Assembly (NCBI GenBank): GCA_045540355.1
Contig: JAZQHB010000057.1
Coordinates: forward strand, 124,001-188,000
DNA: 64,000 nucleotides
Reading direction: 5' to 3'
DNA from: RGIG2945 sp045540355
GTDB taxonomy: Bacteria > Bacillota > Clostridia > Oscillospirales > Acutalibacteraceae
Part shown: in pieces, positions 22,740-31,340 of the stretch
Numbering within the stretch: the stretch's first letter is position 1
How the letters are laid out: each line of letters begins with the position of its first letter
Made by a program: the position numbers and the translations under genes
The notes under the pieces: model-generated
Told to the model about the DNA's origin: nothing
Database searches by the model: none
Seen by the model: only the letters and a program-made list of their open reading frames with translations

Positions 22740-25025
22740 GTGAGTAAGATAAGTAAAATTGCAGAGATGTATTCCGACGGAAAAAAGCTTTCCGAAATGA
22801 TACCGTTTGAGTTACACAATGCTGTATCAAAGGCATTGATGTATAAAATAATTCCTCGTATGGAGGAGTCAAAGCAAAAGCATAATGAAACAAGACGGGC
22901 GTATTATTTTTCAGCAGAATACCTTGTCGGCAGAGCGATATATAATAATCTTATGAAGCTTGGTATGCTTGAAGATGTTGAAAAGGAATTGAACCAGAAG
23001 GGTGCATCACTGAAAAGTCTTGAAATAATTGAAGATGCGGCACTCGGCAACGGTGGTCTGGGCAGACTTGCGGCTTGTTTCTTGGACAGTGCGGCAACCT
23101 TGCAGCTACCTCTTGACGGCTACGGAATACGATATAGATACGGAATGTTCAAGCAGAGAATCGAAGACGGCTTTCAGGAGGAATCACCCGACAACTGGAC
23201 CCGTTTCGGTGACCCATGGTCTGTAAGACACGAGGGTGAAGCGGTCAATATACATTTTTCGGATATGACTGTCAGGGCAATTCCTTATGATATGCCGATT
23301 ATAGGTTACGGGACGAAGAATGTTTCTGTCTTGAGATTATGGCAGGCAGAGCCTTTGGTTCCGTTTGATTTTAAAGAATTTGATTCGCAGAATTACGACA
23401 AAGCCGTAAGAGAAAAGAACAGGGCAGAGGATATTTCAAGGGTGATTTATCCGAATGATTCAAGCTTGCAGGGTAAGCTTTTAAGGCTTCGTCAGCAGTA
23501 TTTTTTCACAAGTGCATCTTTGAGGGATATAGTCAGAAATTATAAAAAAAACAATGACGATTTAACAAAGATTGCAGAGAGCGTTACGATACAACTTAAC
23601 GATACTCACCCTGTAATTGCAATCCCCGAGCTTATCAAAATTCTCACCGATGCTGAAATACCGTTTAACAAAGCTGTTGATATTGCAAAAGAGGTGTTTA
23701 ACTATACAAACCACACGGTAATGCCCGAAGCGCTTGAAAAGTGGGATATAAAGCTTATCAAAAAAATATCTCCCGACATTGCAAAAATCATCACAAAGCT
23801 TGATGTAAAATGCAGAAATGAATGTGATATCAGGATTATCCGTGACGGCATAGTGAATATGGCATACCTTGCCTGCTACTGTTCGAAATATATAAACGGT
23901 GTTGCCGAAATTCATACGGAGATAATCAAAAAGAGTGTGCTTCGTGAGTGGTATGATTTTGCACCGCAGAAATTCAAAAACGAAACAAACGGCATCACCC
24001 AGAGAAGATGGCTGATGCTTTGCAACAGAGAATTATCCGACCTTATAACAGAGCTTATGGGAAGCAGAGCGTGGACTAAAAAGCTTTACAGATTAAGAGA
24101 GCTTGAACAGTTCTCCGATAACGACGAAGTGCTCACAAGATTTAAAGAAATCAAAAAACTTAAAAAGCATCAGCTTGCGGAATATCTTGAAGCAAAGGAC
24201 AATATTGTCATAAATCCCGACACAATAATAGATTCGCAGATAAAAAGACTTCACGAATACAAAAGACAGCTTCTTAATATTCTGACGATTTTAGAGCTTT
24301 ACTATGAAATCAAGGACGGAGAAATCAGCGATTTCAAGCCGACAACCTTTATCTTCGGTGCAAAGGCGGCATCGGGATATTTCAGAGCAAAGGCGATAAT
24401 AAAGCTTATAAATGAAGTCGCAAGACTTATTGATGAAGATGAAGAAGTAAGTAAGTTTATCAAGGTTGTATTTGTTCCCAATTACAATGTAACAACGGCA
24501 GAGAAAATCATTGCGGCATCAGATGTCTCGGTTCAGATTTCAACTGCGGGTACGGAAGCAAGCGGTACAGGCAATATGAAGCTTATGCTCAACGGTGCGG
24601 TTACTCTCGGCACTTATGACGGTGCGAATATCGAAATCGTCAAAGAAGCGGGCGAGGAGAATAATTTTATTTTCGGTGCAAAGGTTGAGGATATAGAAAA
24701 TGTCAGAAGTGTATACAATCCACGCTACTTCTATGAAACAAAACCAAAAATCAAAAGAGTGCTCGATGCCTTGGTGAACGGCACACTTGATGACGGTAAA
24801 ACGGGAATGTTCGAAGATTTGTATAAATCACTTTTAGAAGAAGACCGCTATTTTGTTTTGCTTGATTTTGAGGATTTTCTGAACAAACGAAAAGAGCTTA
24901 ACGAAAATCAGAAGAATGAAATTGACTTTACAAGAAAATGTTGGCTTAATATGTGTGCATCGGGCAAATTCTCATCAGACAGAACTATCGCAAACTATGC
25001 AAGAGACATCTGGCGTATCAGATAA
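22740..25025 (+). CDS. Glycogen/maltodextrin phosphorylase (GT35)
   Basis: The 761-residue PLP enzyme releases glucose-1-P from alpha-1,4-glucans. It contains EDAALGNGGLGRLAACFLDS near residue 97, the substrate gate region YRYGMFKQRIEDGFQ, the QLNDTHP motif near 283, and the PLP lysine K614 in GTGNMKLMLNGA. It starts with GTG (AGGGGAATT upstream). The N-terminus is shorter than animal enzymes and lacks their phosphorylation and AMP sites. In context it degrades imported maltodextrin; it could also act on stored glycogen, but no glg synthesis genes are in the window. Confidence 0.92.
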   Translation: MSKISKIAEMYSDGKKLSEMIPFELHNAVSKALMYKIIPRMEESKQKHNETRRAYYFSAEYLVGRAIYNNLMKLGMLEDVEKELNQKGASLKSLEIIEDAALGNGGLGRLAACFLDSAATLQLPLDGYGIRYRYGMFKQRIEDGFQEESPDNWTRFGDPWSVRHEGEAVNIHFSDMTVRAIPYDMPIIGYGTKNVSVLRLWQAEPLVPFDFKEFDSQNYDKAVREKNRAEDISRVIYPNDSSLQGKLLRLRQQYFFTSASLRDIVRNYKKNNDDLTKIAESVTIQLNDTHPVIAIPELIKILTDAEIPFNKAVDIAKEVFNYTNHTVMPEALEKWDIKLIKKISPDIAKIITKLDVKCRNECDIRIIRDGIVNMAYLACYCSKYINGVAEIHTEIIKKSVLREWYDFAPQKFKNETNGITQRRWLMLCNRELSDLITELMGSRAWTKKLYRLRELEQFSDNDEVLTRFKEIKKLKKHQLAEYLEAKDNIVINPDTIIDSQIKRLHEYKRQLLNILTILELYYEIKDGEISDFKPTTFIFGAKAASGYFRAKAIIKLINEVARLIDEDEEVSKFIKVVFVPNYNVTTAEKIIAASDVSVQISTAGTEASGTGNMKLMLNGAVTLGTYDGANIEIVKEAGEENNFIFGAKVEDIENVRSVYNPRYFYETKPKIKRVLDALVNGTLDDGKTGMFEDLYKSLLEEDRYFVLLDFEDFLNKRKELNENQKNEIDFTRKCWLNMCASGKFSSDRTIANYARDIWRIR

Positions 25026-25043
25026 AAAATTTTATAAAAATAT

Positions 25044-25072
25044 TTGCACTTTTTATTTAGTAGTGGTATAAT
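25044..25072 (+). promoter_or_regulatory. Promoter of ilvE
   Basis: TTGCAC (25044-25049) and TATAAT (25067-25072), 17 bases apart, with TGG before the -10 (extended -10). The transcript would start near 25079, leaving only about 14 bases before the ATG, so no room for a riboswitch or T-box. Confidence 0.75.
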
Positions 25073-25092
25073 ATCTAATCGAGGTGAAAAAT

Positions 25093-26163
25093 ATGGAAAA
25101 GATTAGAATTGAACTTACTAAAGAAAAGAAACAAAAACCTGCTGATCAGAGCAAGTTAGGTTTCGGTAATTATTATACCGACCACATGTTTATTATGAAT
25201 TATGATGAGGGCGAAGGCTGGCATGACCCCAGAATTGTACCTTATCAGAATATCGCACTTGACCCCGCAGCAATGTGTTTGCACTACGGTCAGGAAGTTT
25301 TTGAAGGTCTTAAGGCTTACCGTACAAAGAAGGGTGAAATCTTACTTTTCAGACCCGACAAAAATATGGCGAGAATGAATAAGTCAAACGAACGACTTTG
25401 CATCCCTGAGTTTGATGAAGAATTTGCAGTTGAAGCTATCAAAGAGCTTGTTAAGGTTGATGAAGACTGGATTCCTACAGAAGAAGGTACATCACTTTAT
25501 ATCAGACCTTTTATCTTTGCAGTTGATCCTCATGTCGGCGTTCATCCGGCACATCATCTTTTATTCGTAATCATTCTTTCTCCCGTTGGTGCTTACTATC
25601 CCGAGGGATTGAATCCTGTTAAAATCTATGTTGAAGATAACTATGTCCGTGCAGTTAAAGGCGGTATCGGCTTTGCAAAGACAGGCGGTAACTACGCTGC
25701 ATCTTTGAAGGCTCAGGACGAAGCAAGCAAGCAGGGCTATACTCAGGTTCTCTGGCTTGACGGTGTTGAAAGAAAGTATATCGAAGAAGTAGGAACAATG
25801 AATGTATTCTTCGTAATCGATGATGAAGTTATCACACCTGAGCTTCAGGGCAGTATCTTGAGCGGTGTTACAAGAATGTCATGTATAGATATTCTCCGTT
25901 CATGGGGTATGAAGGTGTCAGAACGCAGACTTTCAATCGAAGAAGTTGCTCAGGCAGCAAGAGAAGGCAGACTTAAGGAAGCTTTCGGAAGCGGTACAGC
26001 AGCAGTTATCTCACCCATCGGCGAACTCAAATGGGGCGATGAGATTATGAAAATAAATAACGGCGAAATCGGTGCTATTTCTCAGAAACTCTATGATAAC
26101 CTTACAGGTATCCAGTGGGGCGATATTGAAGATACATTCGGTTGGACAGTTAAAGTAAAATAA
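25093..26163 (+). CDS. ilvE: Branched-chain amino acid aminotransferase
   Basis: The 356-residue PLP fold-type IV enzyme interconverts Leu, Ile and Val with their keto acids. It is the longer type II (BCAT) form: LHYGQEVFEGLKAYR near residue 70, NMARMNKSNERLCIP near 95, the PLP lysine K196 in GFAKTGGNYAAS, and EEVGTMNVFFV near 231. ATG 25093 is chosen because GAGGTG at 25081-25086 is its ribosome site. It is monocistronic: own promoter upstream and a strong terminator downstream. Confidence 0.93.
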   Translation: MEKIRIELTKEKKQKPADQSKLGFGNYYTDHMFIMNYDEGEGWHDPRIVPYQNIALDPAAMCLHYGQEVFEGLKAYRTKKGEILLFRPDKNMARMNKSNERLCIPEFDEEFAVEAIKELVKVDEDWIPTEEGTSLYIRPFIFAVDPHVGVHPAHHLLFVIILSPVGAYYPEGLNPVKIYVEDNYVRAVKGGIGFAKTGGNYAASLKAQDEASKQGYTQVLWLDGVERKYIEEVGTMNVFFVIDDEVITPELQGSILSGVTRMSCIDILRSWGMKVSERRLSIEEVAQAAREGRLKEAFGSGTAAVISPIGELKWGDEIMKINNGEIGAISQKLYDNLTGIQWGDIEDTFGWTVKVK

Positions 26164-26174
26164 GAAGGTTTACA

Positions 26175-26197
26175 GGGCGGCTCAGCCGCCCTTTTTT
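26175..26197 (+). terminator. Terminator of ilvE
   Basis: GGGCGGC / GCCGCCC with a three-base loop and six Ts: a compact, very stable rho-independent terminator. It ends only seven bases before the next start codon. Confidence 0.92.
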
Positions 26198-26203
26198 GAT
26201 AAT

Positions 26204-27064
26204 ATGCCGAGAATAATAAAATATCTTATTGATGATGAATTTGACGGGAAAAAGGTGATACACTATTTAAGAGGTCGTGCGAAGCTGTCTGCAAGACTGG
26301 TTAATTCCTTAAAAAGAGTTCCTATGGGACTTACACTCAACGGTGAACATATAAGAACTATAGACAGACTAAAAAGCGGCGACGAATTGGTGGTATCAAT
26401 TCCCGATGAAAAAACCGAAATAGAAAAAGTACCTTGCGATTTGCAGATATTGTTCGAGGATGAGGATTTGTTGATTATAAATAAATCGCCGTTCATGGCA
26501 ATGCATCCTACTCACAATCACCAGGGTGATACTTTAGCAAATGCAGTTGCCGCACATCTTGACGGAACTGCGATTTTTCGTGCAATCGGCAGGCTTGATA
26601 AAGGCACTTCGGGTGCGGTGATATGTGCGAAAAACAGCCATTGTGCAAATTTACTCTCGGGAAATATCAAAAAAGAATATGTCGCACTTGTAAGTAAACC
26701 GCTCGAGGGAAGCGGCACAATAGATATTCCTATATACAGACCCGACCCGATGAAAACGCTGCGTGCCTGCGGTGAAAACGGCGACAGAGCCGTCACACAT
26801 TGGGAAGTGATAAAGAGTAATGATGAAATTTCGTTCGTGAGATTAAAGCTCGAAACAGGAAGGACACACCAGATAAGGGTGCATTTTGCTCACATAGGTG
26901 CACCGCTTTTGGGGGACACTATGTACGGACAGGAATATAAGGGGATAAAACACCAGCTTTTGCATTGTGAAAAGCTTGAATTTATCCATCCGGTAACAAA
27001 GAAAAAAATAAATATAACAGCACCTTTATATGATGAAATGAAGCATATAATTGAAGAATTTTGA
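26204..27064 (+). CDS. RluA-family 23S/tRNA pseudouridine synthase
   Basis: The 286-residue enzyme has an N-terminal S4-like RNA-binding region (about 1-65: FDGKKVIHYLRGRAKLSARLV, then GLTLNGEHI). The catalytic domain shows INKSPFMAMHPTHNH, the active-site motif GRLDKGTSG with its aspartate near residue 128, and LETGRTHQIRVHFAHIG near 212. The exact uridine target cannot be read from sequence. The start is odd: the ATG directly follows the ilvE terminator and has no visible ribosome site, so expression may be weak or depend on read-through. Homologues support the N-terminal sequence as given. Confidence 0.88.
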   Translation: MPRIIKYLIDDEFDGKKVIHYLRGRAKLSARLVNSLKRVPMGLTLNGEHIRTIDRLKSGDELVVSIPDEKTEIEKVPCDLQILFEDEDLLIINKSPFMAMHPTHNHQGDTLANAVAAHLDGTAIFRAIGRLDKGTSGAVICAKNSHCANLLSGNIKKEYVALVSKPLEGSGTIDIPIYRPDPMKTLRACGENGDRAVTHWEVIKSNDEISFVRLKLETGRTHQIRVHFAHIGAPLLGDTMYGQEYKGIKHQLLHCEKLEFIHPVTKKKINITAPLYDEMKHIIEEF

Positions 27065-27290
27065 TAACTGTAAATTGTGGTTACAGGCTTTTGAGTCCAC
27101 AAAGTAATGTGTTTTTGTGAAAAGTTACGAGTATAACAGTAAAATAATGTATAAAACTACAAATTATTGACGAATTTTTAAAAAAGTCTTTATTTTTTTG
27201 TGAAATAGTGGTATAATCCATAAGGTTATTCATGCACGAGTTTTTACTATAACTATAGTTACTATAAAGATCAGAATCGGAGATGTAGCA
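27065..27290 (+). promoter_or_regulatory. Intergenic region with the murA promoter
   Basis: A TATAAT at 27212-27217, preceded by TGG, is the clearest element; its -35 is poor (TTTATT near 27189). The AGTGGTATAAT string is identical to that before ilvE. CTGTAA/TTACAG (27068-27086) forms a small hairpin just after the pseudouridine synthase stop, perhaps a weak terminator. The remaining AT-rich sequence shows nothing I can name. Confidence 0.5.
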
Positions 27291-28577
27291 ATGGAGAAGT
27301 TTGTTATCAACGGCGGCAAAAAGCTCTATGGTAATGTTACCATAAGCGGTGCAAAAAATGCCGTTGTTGCTATCATACCGGCAGCGATTCTCGCCGAGGG
27401 CGTTTGTATAATAGAAAATATTCCGAATATAAGTGATGTTACAATGATGCTGCGTATACTCAAAGGCTTGGGTGCAGATGTAACAATGCTTAATAACGAT
27501 ACAGTCAGAATTGACAGTTCAAACATAGCCACTCATGTTGTGCCCTACGAGCTGACAAAGCACTTGAGAGCGTCTTATTATCTTATCGGTGCTCTTTTGG
27601 GCAGATTCAGCAAGGCAAAGGTTGCAATGCCCGGCGGATGTGATTTCGGCGTAAGACCGATAGATCTGCATTTAAAAGGATTTGAGAAATTGGGTTCAAA
27701 GGTTTCTGTCGGTGAATCAGCAATGGTTGAAGCAGAAGCCGAAATGCTCGAGGGCGACTTTATCTATTTTGATACTGTTTCCGTCGGTGCAACGATAAAT
27801 GTTATGTTAGCGGCAGTCAAGGCTCGCGGTCTTACGGTTATCGAGAATGCCGCAAGAGAGCCTCATATTGTTGACCTTGCTAACTTCCTTAACTCAATGG
27901 GTGCAGATGTCAGAGGTGCCGGTACAGATGTTATAAAAATCCGCGGAGTGGACAAGCTTCACGGTTGCACATACAGTATAATCCCCGACCAGATTGAAGC
28001 GGGAACATATATGGTGGCGGCAGCTGCCGCAGGCGGAGATGTTACAATTTGTAATGTCATTCCCAAGCATCTTGAATCAATCATGGCGAAGCTTATCGAA
28101 TGCGGGATAGGTATTATTGAAAATGACGACAGTGTCAGAATTATAAGTAACGACCGCCCCAAGAAGTGTAATGTTAAAACATTACCGCATCCGGGATTTC
28201 CGACGGATATGCAGCCGCAGATTACAACTCTTTTAGCAATCGCAGAGGGTACAAGTATCGTATCCGAAAGTGTTTGGGATAACCGTTTTAAGTATGTTGA
28301 ACAGCTCACAAGAATGGGTGCAAATATCCGCGTTGACGGCAAACTGGCAATCGTTGAGGGCGTTGAGAAGCTCAGCGGTGCACCTATTAAAGCGAATGAC
28401 CTGAGAGCAGGTGCAGCAATGATAATCGCAGGACTTGCGGCACAGGGCAGAACGGAAATTGAAAATATAATGTTCATCGACAGAGGCTATGAAAATGTCG
28501 TTGAAAAATTCAAAGGTCTGGGTGCAGACATAGAAAGAGTAATATTACCTGATAAAGAAGAACAGCAGGCGGTTTGA
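27291..28577 (+). CDS. murA: UDP-N-acetylglucosamine 1-carboxyvinyltransferase
   Basis: The 428-residue enzyme catalyses the first committed step of peptidoglycan synthesis. It has GKKLYGNVTISGAKNA at the N-terminus, the PEP-binding loop MPGGCDFGVRPIDLH with the fosfomycin-target cysteine C117, DQIEAGTYMVAAA near 233, and TDMQPQ near 305. The active-site cysteine predicts fosfomycin sensitivity at target level. Many Firmicutes have two paralogues (MurA1/MurA2); which one this is cannot be settled. The following genes WalJ and RlmH form a conserved string. Confidence 0.94.
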   Translation: MEKFVINGGKKLYGNVTISGAKNAVVAIIPAAILAEGVCIIENIPNISDVTMMLRILKGLGADVTMLNNDTVRIDSSNIATHVVPYELTKHLRASYYLIGALLGRFSKAKVAMPGGCDFGVRPIDLHLKGFEKLGSKVSVGESAMVEAEAEMLEGDFIYFDTVSVGATINVMLAAVKARGLTVIENAAREPHIVDLANFLNSMGADVRGAGTDVIKIRGVDKLHGCTYSIIPDQIEAGTYMVAAAAAGGDVTICNVIPKHLESIMAKLIECGIGIIENDDSVRIISNDRPKKCNVKTLPHPGFPTDMQPQITTLLAIAEGTSIVSESVWDNRFKYVEQLTRMGANIRVDGKLAIVEGVEKLSGAPIKANDLRAGAAMIIAGLAAQGRTEIENIMFIDRGYENVVEKFKGLGADIERVILPDKEEQQAV

Positions 28578-28625
28578 TAACCGCTTGCTTCTTTGTCTTT
28601 ATTTGGGGCGACAGGACGGAATCAG

Positions 28626-29414
28626 ATGGCGAGATTTGCTTCACTTTTTTCTTCAAGCACAGGAAACTGCACATATATAGGCTCACCGTCACACGGAATA
28701 TTGGTTGATGTCGGAATGAGCACAAAACAAACTCTTTTGCAGCTGGAGTCGAGGGGAATAGACCCGTCTACAATCGACGGAATTTTTATTACTCATGAAC
28801 ACTCCGATCATGTAAAAGGGTTAAAAGTTTTTGCATCAAAATTTCAAATCCCCGTATATATGACACAGGGCACCATGGACGAATTGGAAAGACACGATAT
28901 ACTTTCAGATAAATATGACGCTTTTGTAATTCCCGATGACGGAGTAGATTTGGGAGATATACATATCAAAGCGTTCAGAACGCCTCACGACTCCGCTGAA
29001 TCCTGCGGATACACGGCAACATTTTCTGACGGCAGAGTGTTGAGTGTCGCAACAGATATGGGTGAGATGACCTATGATGTAATGCAAGCCTTAAAGGGTA
29101 GTGACCTGGTACTGATTGAATCAAACCACGATGTCGGAATGTTGAGAAACGGACCGTATCCTTATCCGCTTAAACGAAGAATTTTATCGTCAACAGGTCA
29201 CCTTTCAAATGAAGCTTGCTCCGAAGCAATAAAAACTCTTGTTGAAAACGGTACAACCCGTTTTGTGTTGGGACATCTCAGCAAAGAGAATAATTATCCG
29301 CCGTTGGCTTATGAAACCTCAAAGGCGGCATTGACACAGATTGGTGCAACTGAAGGTGTTGACTATTTACTTGAAGTTGCCGCACCTATAGGAAAAGGAA
29401 TGTCAATATTATGA
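28626..29414 (+). CDS. WalJ/YycJ-like MBL-fold metallohydrolase
   Basis: The 262-residue protein has the metallo-beta-lactamase metal motif THEHSDHVKG near residue 57 and a later ligand histidine in TPHDSAESCGY and TGHLSNEA. The N-terminus ARFASLFSSSTGNCTYIG is characteristic of YycJ/WalJ, linked in Bacillus to cell-wall/DNA coordination and proposed as a 5'-3' exonuclease. ATG 28626 matches this conserved start. The next gene, rlmH, overlaps by four bases, as in many Firmicutes. Confidence 0.85.
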   Translation: MARFASLFSSSTGNCTYIGSPSHGILVDVGMSTKQTLLQLESRGIDPSTIDGIFITHEHSDHVKGLKVFASKFQIPVYMTQGTMDELERHDILSDKYDAFVIPDDGVDLGDIHIKAFRTPHDSAESCGYTATFSDGRVLSVATDMGEMTYDVMQALKGSDLVLIESNHDVGMLRNGPYPYPLKRRILSSTGHLSNEACSEAIKTLVENGTTRFVLGHLSKENNYPPLAYETSKAALTQIGATEGVDYLLEVAAPIGKGMSIL

Positions 29415-29893
29415 TAAATATTTCAATAATCGCTTTGGGAAAGCTTAAGGAAAGCTACCTTAAAGATGCGATGTCAGAGTATCAGAAACGCATATCGGGT
29501 GACTGTAAATTCAATATAATTGAGTTGAACCCGAAAAAGCTTTCGGACAGTCCCTCACAAACTGAAATTGACAATGCGTTAAAAGAAGAAGCAAAGCTTA
29601 TAAAAGCAAAAATTCCTGCAAATTCCGCGATATATGCTATGTGCATTGAGGGTAAGCAGTTATCCTCGGAGGAACTTTCTGAAAAACTGCAGAAGGATGC
29701 AGTTAACGGCAGAAATAACGCAACATTTATAATCGGAAGCTCATACGGACTTGCCGACGAAATAAAATCAATGTCCGATTTCAAGCTCTCAATGTCAAAA
29801 ATGACCTTTCCGCATCAGCTTGCAAGAGTGATGTTATCAGAGCAACTTTACAGAGCGGTGCAGATTGAAAAAGGAACAAAGTATCACAAATAG
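29411..29893 (+). CDS. rlmH: 23S rRNA (pseudouridine-1915-N3)-methyltransferase RlmH
   Basis: The 160-residue SPOUT methyltransferase methylates helix 69 of 23S rRNA. It starts ISIIALGKLKESYLKDAMSEYQKR, has the SAM knot FIIGSSYGLADE near residue 104, and ends with the family tail EQLYRAVQIEKGTKYHK. Length is exactly typical (about 159). It overlaps the WalJ-like gene. Confidence 0.95.
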   Translation: MINISIIALGKLKESYLKDAMSEYQKRISGDCKFNIIELNPKKLSDSPSQTEIDNALKEEAKLIKAKIPANSAIYAMCIEGKQLSSEELSEKLQKDAVNGRNNATFIIGSSYGLADEIKSMSDFKLSMSKMTFPHQLARVMLSEQLYRAVQIEKGTKYHK

Positions 29894-29909
29894 AAAGGAA
29901 TAAACAATC

Positions 29910-31004
29910 ATGATAAATAAACTTGTTGAAATGTCAAGGAAATACGGAAGCAATCCTGAATATGTGCTTGCAGGCGGCGGTAATACTTCCTGTAAGGATG
30001 ACGATTTTTTATATGTAAAAGGCTCGGGTACATCTCTTGCTACAATCGAGGCAGAAGGCTTTGTAAAGCTTGACAGAAAAGCTCTCGGTGATATGTGGAA
30101 TAAAACTTATTCTGAAAACGAAGCTGAAAGAGAAGCTCAGGTACTTGCTGATATGATGGCTGCAAGAGCCCCCGGCAACGAAAGCAAAAGACCCAGCGTT
30201 GAAACACTTTTACATAATCTTTTTGATAAAACCTTTGTGTTACATGTTCACCCTGCAATTGTGAACGGACTTACCTGCTCGAAAAACGGTGAAGCTGAAG
30301 CAAAAAGGCTTTTCCCCGAAGCAGTATGGGTAAAGCCTACAAAGCCCGGATACATTCTTTCAAACGAATGCAGAATGATGATTGAAGAATATAAAAAAGC
30401 AAACGGCAAAGAGCCCGAAATTATATTCTTGCAGAATCACGGCATATTCTTTGCGGCAAACGACCTTGAAAGAATAGACGAGCTCGCAGAAGGTGTTATG
30501 TCAACTTTAAAATCGGAAGCAGAAAGATTCCCCGATTTTGAAATAATCGAAACTCAAGCTCCCGCAGAAGTAATGAATACACTTGCAGACCTTTACGGTG
30601 GTATTGTATTATTTGAAAATAATAAAGAAATCAATACTTTTGCAAAAGATATTGAAAGTGCAAAACCTCTGATGAACAGCTTTACACCCGATCACATTGT
30701 TTACTGCAAGGCTTATCCTTTGTTTGTTGAAAAAGCAGAAGATGTAAAATCTGCCTTTGAAAATTATGAAAAGAAAAACGGATTCAAAGCAAAGGTTGTG
30801 ATTTTAAAGGGTGTCGGAATGTTCTTCATCGGTGCTAACGAAAAAGATGCAGAAACCTGCAGAGTTGTCTTCGTTGACGCTATGAAAATTGCGGTATATT
30901 CCGAAAGTTTCGGCGGATATAATCACATGACACCGGAACTTGTCGACTTCATTGTTAATTGGGAAGTAGAAGCATACAGATCAAAAGTAAATTCAGGGAA
31001 ATAA
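29910..31004 (+). CDS. Class II aldolase/adducin-domain protein
   Basis: The 364-residue protein has an aldolase II domain in residues 1 to about 215: VLAGGGNTSCKDDDFLYVKGSGTSL (phosphate/glycine-rich loop), VLHVHPAIVNGL with metal-binding histidines near 112, and FLQNHGIFFAAND near 172 with a third. It resembles the aldolase half of RhaD/RhaE-type aldolase-dehydrogenase fusions, but the dehydrogenase is absent. The C-terminal 150 residues are a smaller alpha/beta part of unknown role. A phospho-sugar aldolase is the best guess; the substrate is unknown. AGAAAGGA precedes the ATG. Confidence 0.78.
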   Translation: MINKLVEMSRKYGSNPEYVLAGGGNTSCKDDDFLYVKGSGTSLATIEAEGFVKLDRKALGDMWNKTYSENEAEREAQVLADMMAARAPGNESKRPSVETLLHNLFDKTFVLHVHPAIVNGLTCSKNGEAEAKRLFPEAVWVKPTKPGYILSNECRMMIEEYKKANGKEPEIIFLQNHGIFFAANDLERIDELAEGVMSTLKSEAERFPDFEIIETQAPAEVMNTLADLYGGIVLFENNKEINTFAKDIESAKPLMNSFTPDHIVYCKAYPLFVEKAEDVKSAFENYEKKNGFKAKVVILKGVGMFFIGANEKDAETCRVVFVDAMKIAVYSESFGGYNHMTPELVDFIVNWEVEAYRSKVNSGK

Positions 31005-31340
31005 GGTGCAATTTTTGGTAAAAACAACCCAAAAACACCTTGACATTCAGATGCATTTATTGTAAAATGATATAGATGTAATTATATTCGGATAGCTTTT
31101 GTTTTTCATGTTTTGATTACATCGGGAACAGTCGTGTACCACTCGTGGTTTTTGCCTGACACGGTTGTTTCAATATTCAAAAATTTTTCTTTAATATGTC
31201 TTCTGAAATATCGGCTGTGAGGTATTTTGGAAAGGACACAAACCGAAAACATTTTACTGTTATTTTTAATTTGTTTTCTTAACATTTCTAATTCTTTGAT
31301 AACATCAGATTTTTGAACAAAAAAGGAGGTATGATAGACT
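31005..31340 (+). promoter_or_regulatory. Promoter and long 5' leader of the RNase Y gene
   Basis: TTGACA (31040-31045) and TAAAAT (31063-31068) are 17 bases apart and give a start near 31075, about 265 bases before the coding start. The leader holds one strong structure at 31125-31171 (listed separately). The rest is AT-rich without a clear terminator, T-box motif or riboswitch I recognise. AGGAGG at 31324-31329 is the ribosome site. Confidence 0.7.
31125..31171 (+). ncRNA. Structured element in the RNase Y leader
   Basis: GAACAGUCGUGU-type sequence at 31125-31137 pairs over 13 bases (two G-U) with 31159-31171. The top is an inner hairpin ACCA-CUCG-UGGU (31138-31149), and a nine-base bulge (31150-31158) lies on the 3' side. 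There is no U-run after it, so it is not a terminator. A cis-acting RNA is inferred. Confidence 0.5.

Noticed and set aside
27959..28477. Leftward 172-codon frame within murA
   Set aside because: Antisense shadow of a strongly conserved gene.
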